Below, piece by piece: positions 54,984 to 63,600 of a stretch of DNA of 64,000 nucleotides. This DNA comes from SKVR01 sp964453995 (GTDB taxonomy: Bacteria; Bacteroidota; Bacteroidia; Bacteroidales; UBA7960): assembly GCA_964453995.1 (NCBI GenBank), contig CAYVQC010000015.1, forward strand, positions 1 to 64,000, given 5' to 3'. The position numbers and the translations under genes were made by a program. The notes under the pieces are model-generated. The model saw only the letters and a program-made list of their open reading frames with translations, made no database searches and was not told the origin of the DNA. Within the stretch, counting starts at the first letter, position 1, and each line of letters begins with the position of its first letter.

Positions 54984-55901
54984 TCATTCAAACAATGCTT
55001 TAAAGAAGCCTACGAATTTTTTCACATCCTTCACAATCATGACCGGTACATTTTTTTCAACGCCAGCCAGTTTCTCCGAGGTACTATCCATGATAATATT
55101 GGCCAGTTGCGACTTAAGCCTGGTTCCGGTTATGACCAGATCAACATGGTTTCTTACGGCATAATTGTAAAGCGATTGGGCCTCATCTCCCTTAAGATCT
55201 ACAGTATAATCAAATGGAATATCAGCCGGCAACTTATACTTTTCGGTAAACTTCGCAAATTGTTTATGCATATGAGATTCGAGTTGCTTTTTTAGCTTTT
55301 GGGCCGCCTGAGCAGTTTGTTCTGAAAAATAATTGTAAGGCAGTTTGTAAACATTATGAAACTCGATGCCGGCACCGGTAACCTCTTGTATATACCGGGC
55401 CATTTGAAACGCGATTACTGAAGGGCTGGCAAAATTGGTTCGTACCATGATACGCGTAAAACGATAGGATGAAGTTTCACTGATGAGCAACACAGCTGAG
55501 GGGATCAACCCGATGATCTTTTTCACCACACCACCTTCTCCCACATATCCGATCTTTTTGCCCATGACGGCAATATCCGTTTTATTCTTCTGGGCGTATT
55601 TCACAATTTTCTCTACTGTCAGCCCCTCTTCCACTACAATATTGGGTGGCAAGCTATTAGCATGAAGATAGTACTCCTGAACTTTGTCTTCAATTTCATC
55701 CCTGAGGATGTCTTTCAGGGGTCTGTCGGTATCCATTATGGCATCATTGATTTCCTCGGGGATCTCATAGGTATCCATAACATGAATGAAGGTAATGGAG
55801 ACGGGCTTAAAAGTCTCTACCATAAAATTGGCATATCCTATCAACGACTCATCCATTTCGGTGAGGTCCAGGCAAATCAGTATATTATCAAATTTGAACA
55901 T
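54984..55901 (-). CDS. Universal stress protein with two UspA domains
   Basis: A 305-residue tandem UspA protein (domains about 1-145 and 155-300). The first has G-K-K-I-G-Y-V-G-E-G-G and the second G-T-R-L-K-S-Q-L, near the usual G-x2-G-x9-G(S/T) ATP-binding pattern but imperfect. It starts 12 bases downstream of the BCCT stop codon and is probably co-transcribed, consistent with an osmotic or general stress role. Confidence 0.9.
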   Translation of the reverse strand: MFKFDNILICLDLTEMDESLIGYANFMVETFKPVSITFIHVMDTYEIPEEINDAIMDTDRPLKDILRDEIEDKVQEYYLHANSLPPNIVVEEGLTVEKIVKYAQKNKTDIAVMGKKIGYVGEGGVVKKIIGLIPSAVLLISETSSYRFTRIMVRTNFASPSVIAFQMARYIQEVTGAGIEFHNVYKLPYNYFSEQTAQAAQKLKKQLESHMHKQFAKFTEKYKLPADIPFDYTVDLKGDEAQSLYNYAVRNHVDLVITGTRLKSQLANIIMDSTSEKLAGVEKNVPVMIVKDVKKFVGFFKALFE

Positions 55902-55913
55902 AGCGCAGATGGT

Positions 55914-57530
55914 TTAGGATTTTTTTTCTCTTTTGTTAACCACATCAGATACAATGTCGAGATACGATTTTCTTTCTTTTGCAAGATCATACCTGAGCAG
56001 TTTATAATACTCCTGCGATAATCCTTTGGTAAGGCTGTAGGTCATGATGATCAGAATAATTGTAAAAGGCAACCCGGTAATAATGGATGCCGTTTGCAGT
56101 GCTCCCAGTCCACCACCAATAAGCAATACGGCAGCTACTCCTCCTTCGGTAAGTGCCCAAAAGATGCGCTGTGCAACGGGGGCATCCAGTTTGCCACCGG
56201 CGGTAAGACTATCGATAACCAGCGATCCGGAGTCGGAAGAAGTTACGAAAAAGCTTGTCACCAGTATAATACCCACTACCGAAGTAAAAGCACCTATGGG
56301 AAATTGGTCGAGAAGCACATAGAGGGAAGTTGCCACATTGTCCTGCACAGCCGAGGTAATATTGGCCAATCCATTAAGCTCGAGGAACAGGGCGGAGCCC
56401 CCAAAGGCCGACAGCCATAAAAAAGTAAGAATGGTAGGAACGATGAGCACCCCAAGGATAAACTCACGGATAGTGCGCCCCCGGGAAATACGGGCAATAA
56501 ACATTCCTACAAAAGGCGACCAGCTTATCCACCATGCCCAGTAAAATACCGTCCAGCTTTTTTGCCAGTCGGATTGGGTGTAGGTTTCTGTCCAGAAACT
56601 CAATTCAAAGAAATTTTGAAGATACCCCCCGATGTTTTGCACAAAAGAACTGAAAATAAATAACGAGGGACCTACAATAAGCATAAATAAAAGGAAAAAC
56701 GCCCCGATAATGATGTTGAGCTGACTCAGTCGTTTTACACCATGGCTCAGCCCGGACACTACCGATGCAGTAGCTGCAAGGGTAATAAGACCGATAAGGA
56801 TCACCTGCATATTTACAGTATCTGACCATCCCATAAGATGATGCAGACCGGCACTTACCTGCTGAACCCCAAGACCCAGGGAAGTAGCAAGTCCAAACAA
56901 GGTAGCTACCACAGCCAGTACATTGATGGTTTTTCCCAGCTTTCCATGGATGCCTGGCCCAATCAGTGGATGAAATACAGAACTGATGGTAAGGGGTAAC
57001 TTTTTATTGAATGTAAAAAAGGCCAACGACATGCCTACCAGCGCATAAATACCCCATGCATGCAACCCCCAGTGCAAAAATGTAAAATGCATGGACCGGC
57101 GGGCTGCTTCTACGGTTTCACCAGGCCCTGTGGGTGGACTTACATAATGCAGGATGGGCTCCCCCACACTCCAGAACAGGATCCCGATTCCCATCCCTGC
57201 ACTGAAAAGCATAGCAAACCATGATGCTTTTTTAAACTCAGGTTTGGCAGTCCGCCCGCCAAGTCGTATATTCCCAAATTTGCTGAAGGCAATGGAAAGG
57301 CAAAAAATCAGAAACAGGTTTACCGCCAGGATGAAAAACCAACCACCATACTCCGAAATGTTATCCTGTATGATGGTAAATACATGGCCCATAGGCTCAC
57401 CCACCAGCAAGGTAATAGCTATAAAAAAAACGATTAATATGGATGAGGGCCAGAAAACCCACGGATCTATTTCAAAATATTTGTTGCTCTTAGTTGAAGT
57501 TACAGCCTTTTCTTCCTTCATCTTTTTCAT
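55914..57530 (-). CDS. BCCT-family betaine/carnitine/choline transporter
   Basis: About 538 residues from ATG 57530 (the upstream in-frame TTG is less likely). Twelve transmembrane helices and the BCCT signature in W-A-W-W-I-S-W-S-P-F-V-G-M-F-I-A-R-I-S-R-G-R, plus the aromatic box region around the G-L-H-A-W-G and W-S-V-G segments. It uses sodium or proton gradients to import osmolytes. First gene of a minus-strand operon with the universal stress protein. Confidence 0.93.
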   Translation of the reverse strand: MKKMKEEKAVTSTKSNKYFEIDPWVFWPSSILIVFFIAITLLVGEPMGHVFTIIQDNISEYGGWFFILAVNLFLIFCLSIAFSKFGNIRLGGRTAKPEFKKASWFAMLFSAGMGIGILFWSVGEPILHYVSPPTGPGETVEAARRSMHFTFLHWGLHAWGIYALVGMSLAFFTFNKKLPLTISSVFHPLIGPGIHGKLGKTINVLAVVATLFGLATSLGLGVQQVSAGLHHLMGWSDTVNMQVILIGLITLAATASVVSGLSHGVKRLSQLNIIIGAFFLLFMLIVGPSLFIFSSFVQNIGGYLQNFFELSFWTETYTQSDWQKSWTVFYWAWWISWSPFVGMFIARISRGRTIREFILGVLIVPTILTFLWLSAFGGSALFLELNGLANITSAVQDNVATSLYVLLDQFPIGAFTSVVGIILVTSFFVTSSDSGSLVIDSLTAGGKLDAPVAQRIFWALTEGGVAAVLLIGGGLGALQTASIITGLPFTIILIIMTYSLTKGLSQEYYKLLRYDLAKERKSYLDIVSDVVNKREKKS

Positions 57531-57597
57531 GTCTACCAAGCTTATATTTTACTTATGAAATATTGGTTTATTATTACAATACCATCACATTTTCAAA

Positions 57598-57605
57598 CAA
57601 AAGTA
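57598..57605 (-). promoter_or_regulatory. Promoter -7 box of the BCCT gene
   Basis: TACTTTTG on the minus strand (57605 to 57598) matches TAnnTTTG; TTTT lies at the -33 position. Leader of about 60 bases. Confidence 0.5.
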
Positions 57606-57661
57606 CAAAAACGATAGTGAAAAAAAAATCATAACCACTGGGAAAGGACACCGTACATTTT

Positions 57662-57669
57662 TATCTTTG
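57662..57669 (+). promoter_or_regulatory. Promoter -7 box for the porin gene
   Basis: TATCTTTG on the plus strand matches TAnnTTTG; no TTTG at -33. It would give a leader of about 350 bases. Confidence 0.4.
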
Positions 57670-58027
57670 CAGGTAGAACTGGTTGTATTACCAGGGGCAA
57701 AACAGTGTACAGGTATTCTATTAAGCACCTCATTTTGTGAATTCTGAATGTTCTTCTACAGCGTTTCCTCCACCAACGGATTGCTGTAAATCCTTTGGCT
57801 GAGCTTTTTGTTACAAACCCTTCCCAATATTGGGGTGTTTCCCCGGCAAAACAGTGCAAGAGTGTTTTTCTTCCATACCACATTCCGGCTGGAAAAGACT
57901 TCTTTAACCCCTGATATAAAAACAAATACCTTTACTCCAGGCTGAAAACCAGTTTTACATGCTGGCATTTTCATCCCTTTTAATGCTACTAATCCTTAAC
58001 TATGATATCAAACTATATAATTTTATT
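57670..58027 (+). other. Long gene-free leader of the porin gene
   Basis: About 358 bases between the -7 box at 57662-57669 and the porin start at 58028, within a 488-base gap. A 12-base direct repeat GGCAAAACAGTG occurs at 57696-57707 and 57845-57856. A 72-codon minus-strand frame (57756-57974) has no support. No riboswitch or hairpin was recognised. Confidence 0.3.
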
Positions 58028-59290
58028 ATGAAAAACATTATACATTTTTCAATTGTCTATTTTTCAATAGCGGCCTGCCTGATGCTTTTCACACTGCCTT
58101 TACGATCGCAGGAAAGCGACGACGAAGATTATCTTAAACCTGGTGGCGCTTTGCGGCTCAATTTGGTTAGCCAACATTATGAGGAACCCTATGCACCCAC
58201 AAGTACCTATGCCACTTTGGATACATGGCGACTGAATGTTAATGCAAAATACAGCGGAGTTTTACTGGACTTCGAATACCGTTTTTATCCTTCTTTCAAC
58301 ACCCATTTTATCCATCATGGTTTCCTGGGATACCGCTTCACTGATGATCTGGAGATGCAACTGGGTGTTACCCGGGTTCCTTTTGGCAATCTGGATTACA
58401 ACTCCAACAGCTGGTGGTTTCTGATCCCCTATTACATCGGCCTGGAGGATGACTACGACATGGGTATCAAGTTCAATTACAGGGCTACTGATAAACTTGA
58501 CCTTTCCCTTGCCTACTTCCGTCAATCCGATCCTGCTGGTCCTGCCTATGGCAGTGCAAGCTTTGGGGGCCCTGGGCCAGGCACCTATTCTTACAATATC
58601 ATTCCTGATAATGATGGTGTTGTATCAGAAACCGGAGTTCCCTCTTCCATCAGGGAGATGAACCAATTCAACCTGCGCGCCGAATTAGATCTTGCCGAAT
58701 ATACCCAGGTTGGTTTTTCCGGGCAAATAAACGGGGTCTACAATTCGGTGTTACAGCAAACAGACTATGGCAATGCCTGGGCAGTGCACGCAAATGCTAA
58801 TTATTATGGCTTCAATCTTAAGGTACAGTTTACCTCTTACAATTACAAAGCGCGTGATGATGAAGGCAATCTGCTGGAACGGGTGCAAATGGGCGCATAT
58901 GGTGACCCGTACTACGACGATGGGGTGGCAGCCCGTGGAGATATAATTACCGCAGCACTGGCTTACGACATACCGCTGCAATGGGGGCCCATCAGCAACA
59001 TAAGGCCCTATTTCGATTACTCGATAATGACCAAAGAGGGCAGTCTTGTAAATGGAAATAATGATTTCAAATTCCAGAATTCCCTGATGATTGTACCGGG
59101 CTTTATGGTTACGGCAGGCAAGGTTTACACGTATGTGGATTTTGCTTTGGGCAAAAACCACCCGTGGCTTACCGATTCCTTTGGCACTGGCCTGGGAGCA
59201 GGACACCTGGACGAAGAGGGAAAACCCTTACCTCTGGTGGAACTGCCCTGGAATCTCAGGTTTAATATCAATATCGGATACTATTTCTGA
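58028..59290 (+). CDS. Outer-membrane porin, beta-barrel
   Basis: About 420 residues from ATG 58028, which starts a signal peptide ending in L-R-S-Q; the in-frame TTG at 57959 adds 23 non-signal residues. The mature part alternates short beta segments with Tyr, Phe and Trp at strand ends, and finishes with F-N-I-N-I-G-Y-Y-F, a C-terminal aromatic residue of outer-membrane barrels. I see 16 or so candidate strands. It resembles phosphate-selective porin-like (OprP/O) proteins in outline, with substrate unknown. Confidence 0.75.
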   Translation: MKNIIHFSIVYFSIAACLMLFTLPLRSQESDDEDYLKPGGALRLNLVSQHYEEPYAPTSTYATLDTWRLNVNAKYSGVLLDFEYRFYPSFNTHFIHHGFLGYRFTDDLEMQLGVTRVPFGNLDYNSNSWWFLIPYYIGLEDDYDMGIKFNYRATDKLDLSLAYFRQSDPAGPAYGSASFGGPGPGTYSYNIIPDNDGVVSETGVPSSIREMNQFNLRAELDLAEYTQVGFSGQINGVYNSVLQQTDYGNAWAVHANANYYGFNLKVQFTSYNYKARDDEGNLLERVQMGAYGDPYYDDGVAARGDIITAALAYDIPLQWGPISNIRPYFDYSIMTKEGSLVNGNNDFKFQNSLMIVPGFMVTAGKVYTYVDFALGKNHPWLTDSFGTGLGAGHLDEEGKPLPLVELPWNLRFNINIGYYF

Positions 59291-59308
59291 TATTCCTATT
59301 CCTTTTAC

Positions 59309-59325
59309 GGCAGGCGCTTCCTGCC
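59309..59325. terminator. Weak hairpin between the porin and small membrane protein genes
   Basis: Stem GGCAGG (59309-59314) / CCTGCC (59320-59325), 5-base loop, between convergent genes; no good T tract. A possible bidirectional terminator. Confidence 0.35.
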
Positions 59326-59333
59326 TGGTCTGT

Positions 59334-59585
59334 TTACTGCTCCTCCTGTTCTCTGCGCTTTCTCACGTTTCTTCTCCAAAGCAGGTAAAAGACCACAATA
59401 AGCAAGGGTATGACCACGAAGAAAACGATATTTTCGGTAGATTCAAAAAAACCAACTGGCTCAGAAGTTTCCCGGGGGATATGGGTAGGTGATTGTGCCC
59501 ATGTAATCCATGAAATAAGAGTAAGAAAGGTGGCTATCGCCAGGGTTCTGAACTGGTTATTTATTCTTTTCTTTAGTTTGTGCAT
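59334..59585 (-). CDS. Small membrane protein of the type often mislabelled adenylosuccinate synthetase
   Basis: 83 residues from ATG 59585. Signal-peptide-like start (MHKLKKRINNQFRTLAIATF, ending W-A-Q), a short polar loop with P-R-E-T-S-E-P, one transmembrane helix (about 50-70) and a basic tail (L-W-R-R-N-V-R-K-R-R-E-Q-E-E-Q). The same arrangement occurs in small Bacteroidota proteins labelled adenylosuccinate synthetase in databases; there is no sequence basis for such activity. Function unknown. Confidence 0.6.
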   Translation of the reverse strand: MHKLKKRINNQFRTLAIATFLTLISWITWAQSPTHIPRETSEPVGFFESTENIVFFVVIPLLIVVFYLLWRRNVRKRREQEEQ

Positions 59586-59780
59586 ATCATTTGCATTTAG
59601 TGTGTCAGTAGTGTCGGGCAAAAACCGGTAAAATTGTATTTCTGGTCATTGCAACATTTGCCTTACACAGGGAAAACAGATACCGGCATAAAAAACACAT
59701 TATAAATATTTTCCCGGCTATAATTTTTCATTAGTAATTACAACAACGCTGTGGGCTAATTGCTCAATGACATGGTTAAA

Positions 59781-60623
59781 TCAGGAGGCCCGCAAGGCAA
59801 TGCCATTTTCATTGATGGCAATCAGTTGTTTTTTATAAAGAGCTCCCACTGATTTTTTAAAGTTTTTCTTGCTCATTTGCAGAATCCTGTATATCTCTTC
59901 GGGTGAGCTTTTGTCGGTAAGAGGCAAAAAGCCATCATTTTCTTTTATGGCATTGAGTAGTTTCTGAGAAAAATCATCAATCATGTTTTCATATCCAGAT
60001 GGTTGCAACCTCAGATCGATTTTGTCATCGGGCCTGATACGGGCAATATAGCCTTTGCGTTGCTCACCCGGTTTCAGATCCTGGAAAATCTCTCCCGAAT
60101 ACAGTAAACCCTGGTGTTTTTGGTTGATGATGGCCTTAAAGCCCAGCTCCGATCTTGTCCAGATAATGAGATCCACCTGCTGGCCTTCTGAATAATCAAT
60201 GGGTTCTTTATCCAGGAATTTTTCCAGTTTTGCCGATGCGGCAATGCGTTTGCTGCGCGGATCAACATACAAATAGACCAGGTACGACCTGCCCTCTTCC
60301 ATTTTGGCGTTTTGCTCACTGAAAGGCACCAGGAGATCCTTGTCGAGCCCCCAGTCAAGAAAAGCACCGATTCTGTCCACTGCCTTTACCTTCAGCCAGG
60401 CAAAGGAACCTACTGTGGCTTTTGGCTTTAGGGTGGTGGCAATGGGTCGGTCTTCCGAATCAAAATAGATAAATACCTCCACATCATCGCCGGGCTGCGT
60501 TCCCGGGGGTACCCATTTGGCCGGCATGAGGATCTCGCCGAGCTCACCCCCGTCGAGGTAAACACCAAAATCGAGGCTTTTCACCACTTTCAGGGTATTG
60601 TATTGTCCGATCTTTATTTCCAT
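59781..60623 (-). CDS. cvfB: CvfB-type S1 RNA-binding protein
   Basis: About 280 residues from ATG 60623; an upstream in-frame TTG at 60650 would overlap the preceding gene. It has three S1-like beta-barrels (about 1-60, 65-130, 140-215) with L-G-E-I-L-M-P and a C-terminal winged-helix domain (about 220-280). CvfB proteins bind RNA and regulate virulence or other genes in Gram-positive bacteria; in Bacteroidota the targets are unknown. It starts 19 bases downstream of the A2M-like gene and is probably co-transcribed. Confidence 0.85.
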   Translation of the reverse strand: MEIKIGQYNTLKVVKSLDFGVYLDGGELGEILMPAKWVPPGTQPGDDVEVFIYFDSEDRPIATTLKPKATVGSFAWLKVKAVDRIGAFLDWGLDKDLLVPFSEQNAKMEEGRSYLVYLYVDPRSKRIAASAKLEKFLDKEPIDYSEGQQVDLIIWTRSELGFKAIINQKHQGLLYSGEIFQDLKPGEQRKGYIARIRPDDKIDLRLQPSGYENMIDDFSQKLLNAIKENDGFLPLTDKSSPEEIYRILQMSKKNFKKSVGALYKKQLIAINENGIALRAS

Positions 60624-60642
60624 AGAAAACAAAGGTAAATAT

Positions 60643-63600
60643 TTATTCAATTGTAAACTTCTTCATCCGTTCGTTGGCGTTGAAAGTGGGAAAATACATA
60701 AGATTTACCTGAGCCGGATTGAGGTTGAACCGGCCTGCATAGCGCGCAATAAGTTCCACATCAAAAACATGTTCACCGGCGGGCAGCTTCTCACAAAAAA
60801 TCACCACTTCGTTGCGGAAATACTCGCGGTGCACTTCATGGGAATTTCCCCTGCTCTTATCACTAAAAGAGCATCCGGCAGGCACAGGCACTGTGATCAT
60901 TATATATTCGGCATCTTTCTGCAGCCTTACCGTGGCTGTAAGTTTCACCTCTTCGCCGGCTTTACATTGCTGTATCGTATCATTGTTGTTGAAATGGCTT
61001 ATCACCCGAAACTCATTGGATTTAAATTCAGGTTCGCGGTTTCTGAATGTTTGATAAGCAGTAAAATACACGGGGAAAACGCCCTCCCTGGTTATACTGA
61101 TGTTTTGAATTCCATCAACAGTTTGTTCAAAAGGAAAATCTGTAACGGTTTGCTCAAAGTCTCCCCGGATAATCAATTCAGGATTCAGGTTACCTCCAGT
61201 CTCTTTCAATAAGTCCGGCAGAATGGCTTGGATAATGGCTGCCGACTCATAAGTATTGCGCCAGTTTCCCTTTCGGCGAACCTCAAGAAAGTAGTTGCGC
61301 ATCTTTATGAGTTCCTCCCTGTCAGTGGCAGTATCATTCATGATCAGATGATACACCAGCAAAGTGTTCTGAATATCGTTATCCAACAGGGAAAACCCTT
61401 CTTTACCATCTGAATAAAAAACATTGCCAAGGAGCGTTTCATTACGGAAGTCTGAAAGTGTATCAAGCCTGTATTCCATGCCACTCATCTGCTTAAGTCG
61501 CTGAATACGAAGATACTGATTGAATGTAAGTGAATCTGCTTGTTCTGCACGCGAGATATACCTTTTATAGTCAATGGAAGCATCTAATTGCTTTAGCACT
61601 TGCAGGGTGCGTAGCAGGACCTCGGTATCGTGCAGATTCTCCAGCTCCCATACCCATTTATCTATCACATCAACAGGTTGAAATTCAGTTATATATCCAT
61701 GGTTTTCCGCCATTGCTAAAGCTTCCATTACATGAAGGCTTATCCATAAGCTTACCGGCGAATCCTTCCACCATCCCCACATACCATTCTGGTTGCGGTT
61801 TTTGTTCAGACGTTTGATCAGGCGTCTTACTTCGGGGTCCTTGTCGAATTGCTCACCACGCAATTCGTGTATTGCTTTCAGCGCAAATAAGACCTTGAGT
61901 CGTGATGCGATCTGTTCATTGCAATAATAGCGGTAGCCAAGCACATGACTAATCTCCTCTTCTATCACATTGACAACATCAGCCCGGGCATAAAGATGAA
62001 CCTCTCCCAATCTGGTATCAAAGTCGAGATGAAGGGTAGTGTCCCTGTCAAGGGTATGAAAGGTTCCTGTCGTTTCTTCTATTCCGGGTTCAAACACAGC
62101 GAGCATTCGTTGCTCTCCGTCAAAGTAACCATCATCCCTGGTGATGGAATACGCAAGCTGAATGGAATCAGGAGTATTTGCAACAACATTCAATGTATCA
62201 ATGACCGAATGCATCAGGTTATGTTGTTTTCGAAAAATTTCCACATCATTGATCAAAAAGCTGGCATTTACCTGAACTGAGTCGGTAGTATAATTGAATA
62301 CCTTGCCCAGGGCAAATACAGTATCGGTCTGTATAAGGAAACGAGGCATAGCCAGTTGGGCTGACAATGGAAGATACGACCTGATGCTGCCGCTGGTCTG
62401 GCCGGTCTGGCGGTTGCCGTTCATGGAAAGATAATGCGTATCCCACCGGGTAATATCATCCGGGAAAGTAACTTCAAAGCTGACTTTGCCATTGTCGTCG
62501 GTGACCAGGTGTGGCTGCCAGAAAGCATAGTCAGAAAAATTCTCTCGCAATGTACCGGAAGAACCTGCAAATACGGGCATTTCAAAAGCTTCAGCACCGG
62601 TTTGCAATCCCATGGTTTCCTTGAAAGCACCTCCGGTATTAACCAGGATTACCCCCCCTGCGGCCCGCGAACCATAAATGGCAGTGGCATCGCCGGAAAG
62701 AATTTCCATGGATTGGATCATAGACTCATCAATGGAATCAAAGCTTCCCAGGTACGGAACCCCATCAATAACAATGAGGGGTGCCTGAGTACCCGATACT
62801 GTAGAAGCTCCTCTTATCCTTACCGGCTCACCGGAATGAACCAAAACACCAGCTACCTTTCCTTCTAATGCAGCTTCACCCGACGTAACAACAGCAACAG
62901 ACCTTGTCATCATGCTCCTGCGTTGCACACCATAACCAACCACCACAACCTCATCCAGGGCCACCATATCGGCTTCAAGGTGCACCACAGACAAATCATC
63001 TTCGAAAATATTCAACTCCCGGCTTTGCATCCCCACAAAATGAAACGTTATAGTGTTTTGGCCGGCCGGTACCCGCAGTTCATACATCCCGTTCATATCG
63101 GTTAAAGTCCCTGTTTCTGTTCCCTTAACCGCGACGGTGACTCCTGGGAGAGGCATTCCATCAGCCATATCAACCACCTGGCCAAAAACAGAATAACCAT
63201 CACCCTGCAATCCGACAGGAGTATTAGCAACTACGGGAGCGGGAGATTCAGGTTTAACCAAAACCTTTTCAGGGAGTTCTGTCCCTCTTAAAAATGCTAC
63301 CAATGCATTGTAGGAAGTAACAGGCGGATGCGGTTTAAGGCTATCGGGGAAGGGGAAACTGTAGTAATTGATCCCGTTGGCCTTAATCTCAATGTCTTTT
63401 CTGCTGAAATACTCATTGTTATCAAAAAGAAAAACAACATGGTAGCTCCCCGGGGCAAGGCCAAAAACAGAAGAAGGCCATGGATACAACCTGAAGAAGC
63501 TGCTGTCTTCGTGGCTAATCACAAGCAGGTTTTCGGGAACCAGGGATTGGGGATCCTTTGCGGTCATTTCCAGCTGCAATATACCTGTTCCTTTTTTGGG

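Noticed and set aside
57756..57974. 72-codon minus-strand frame in the porin leader
   Set aside because: No recognisable features and it overlaps the start region of the porin; treated as chance.
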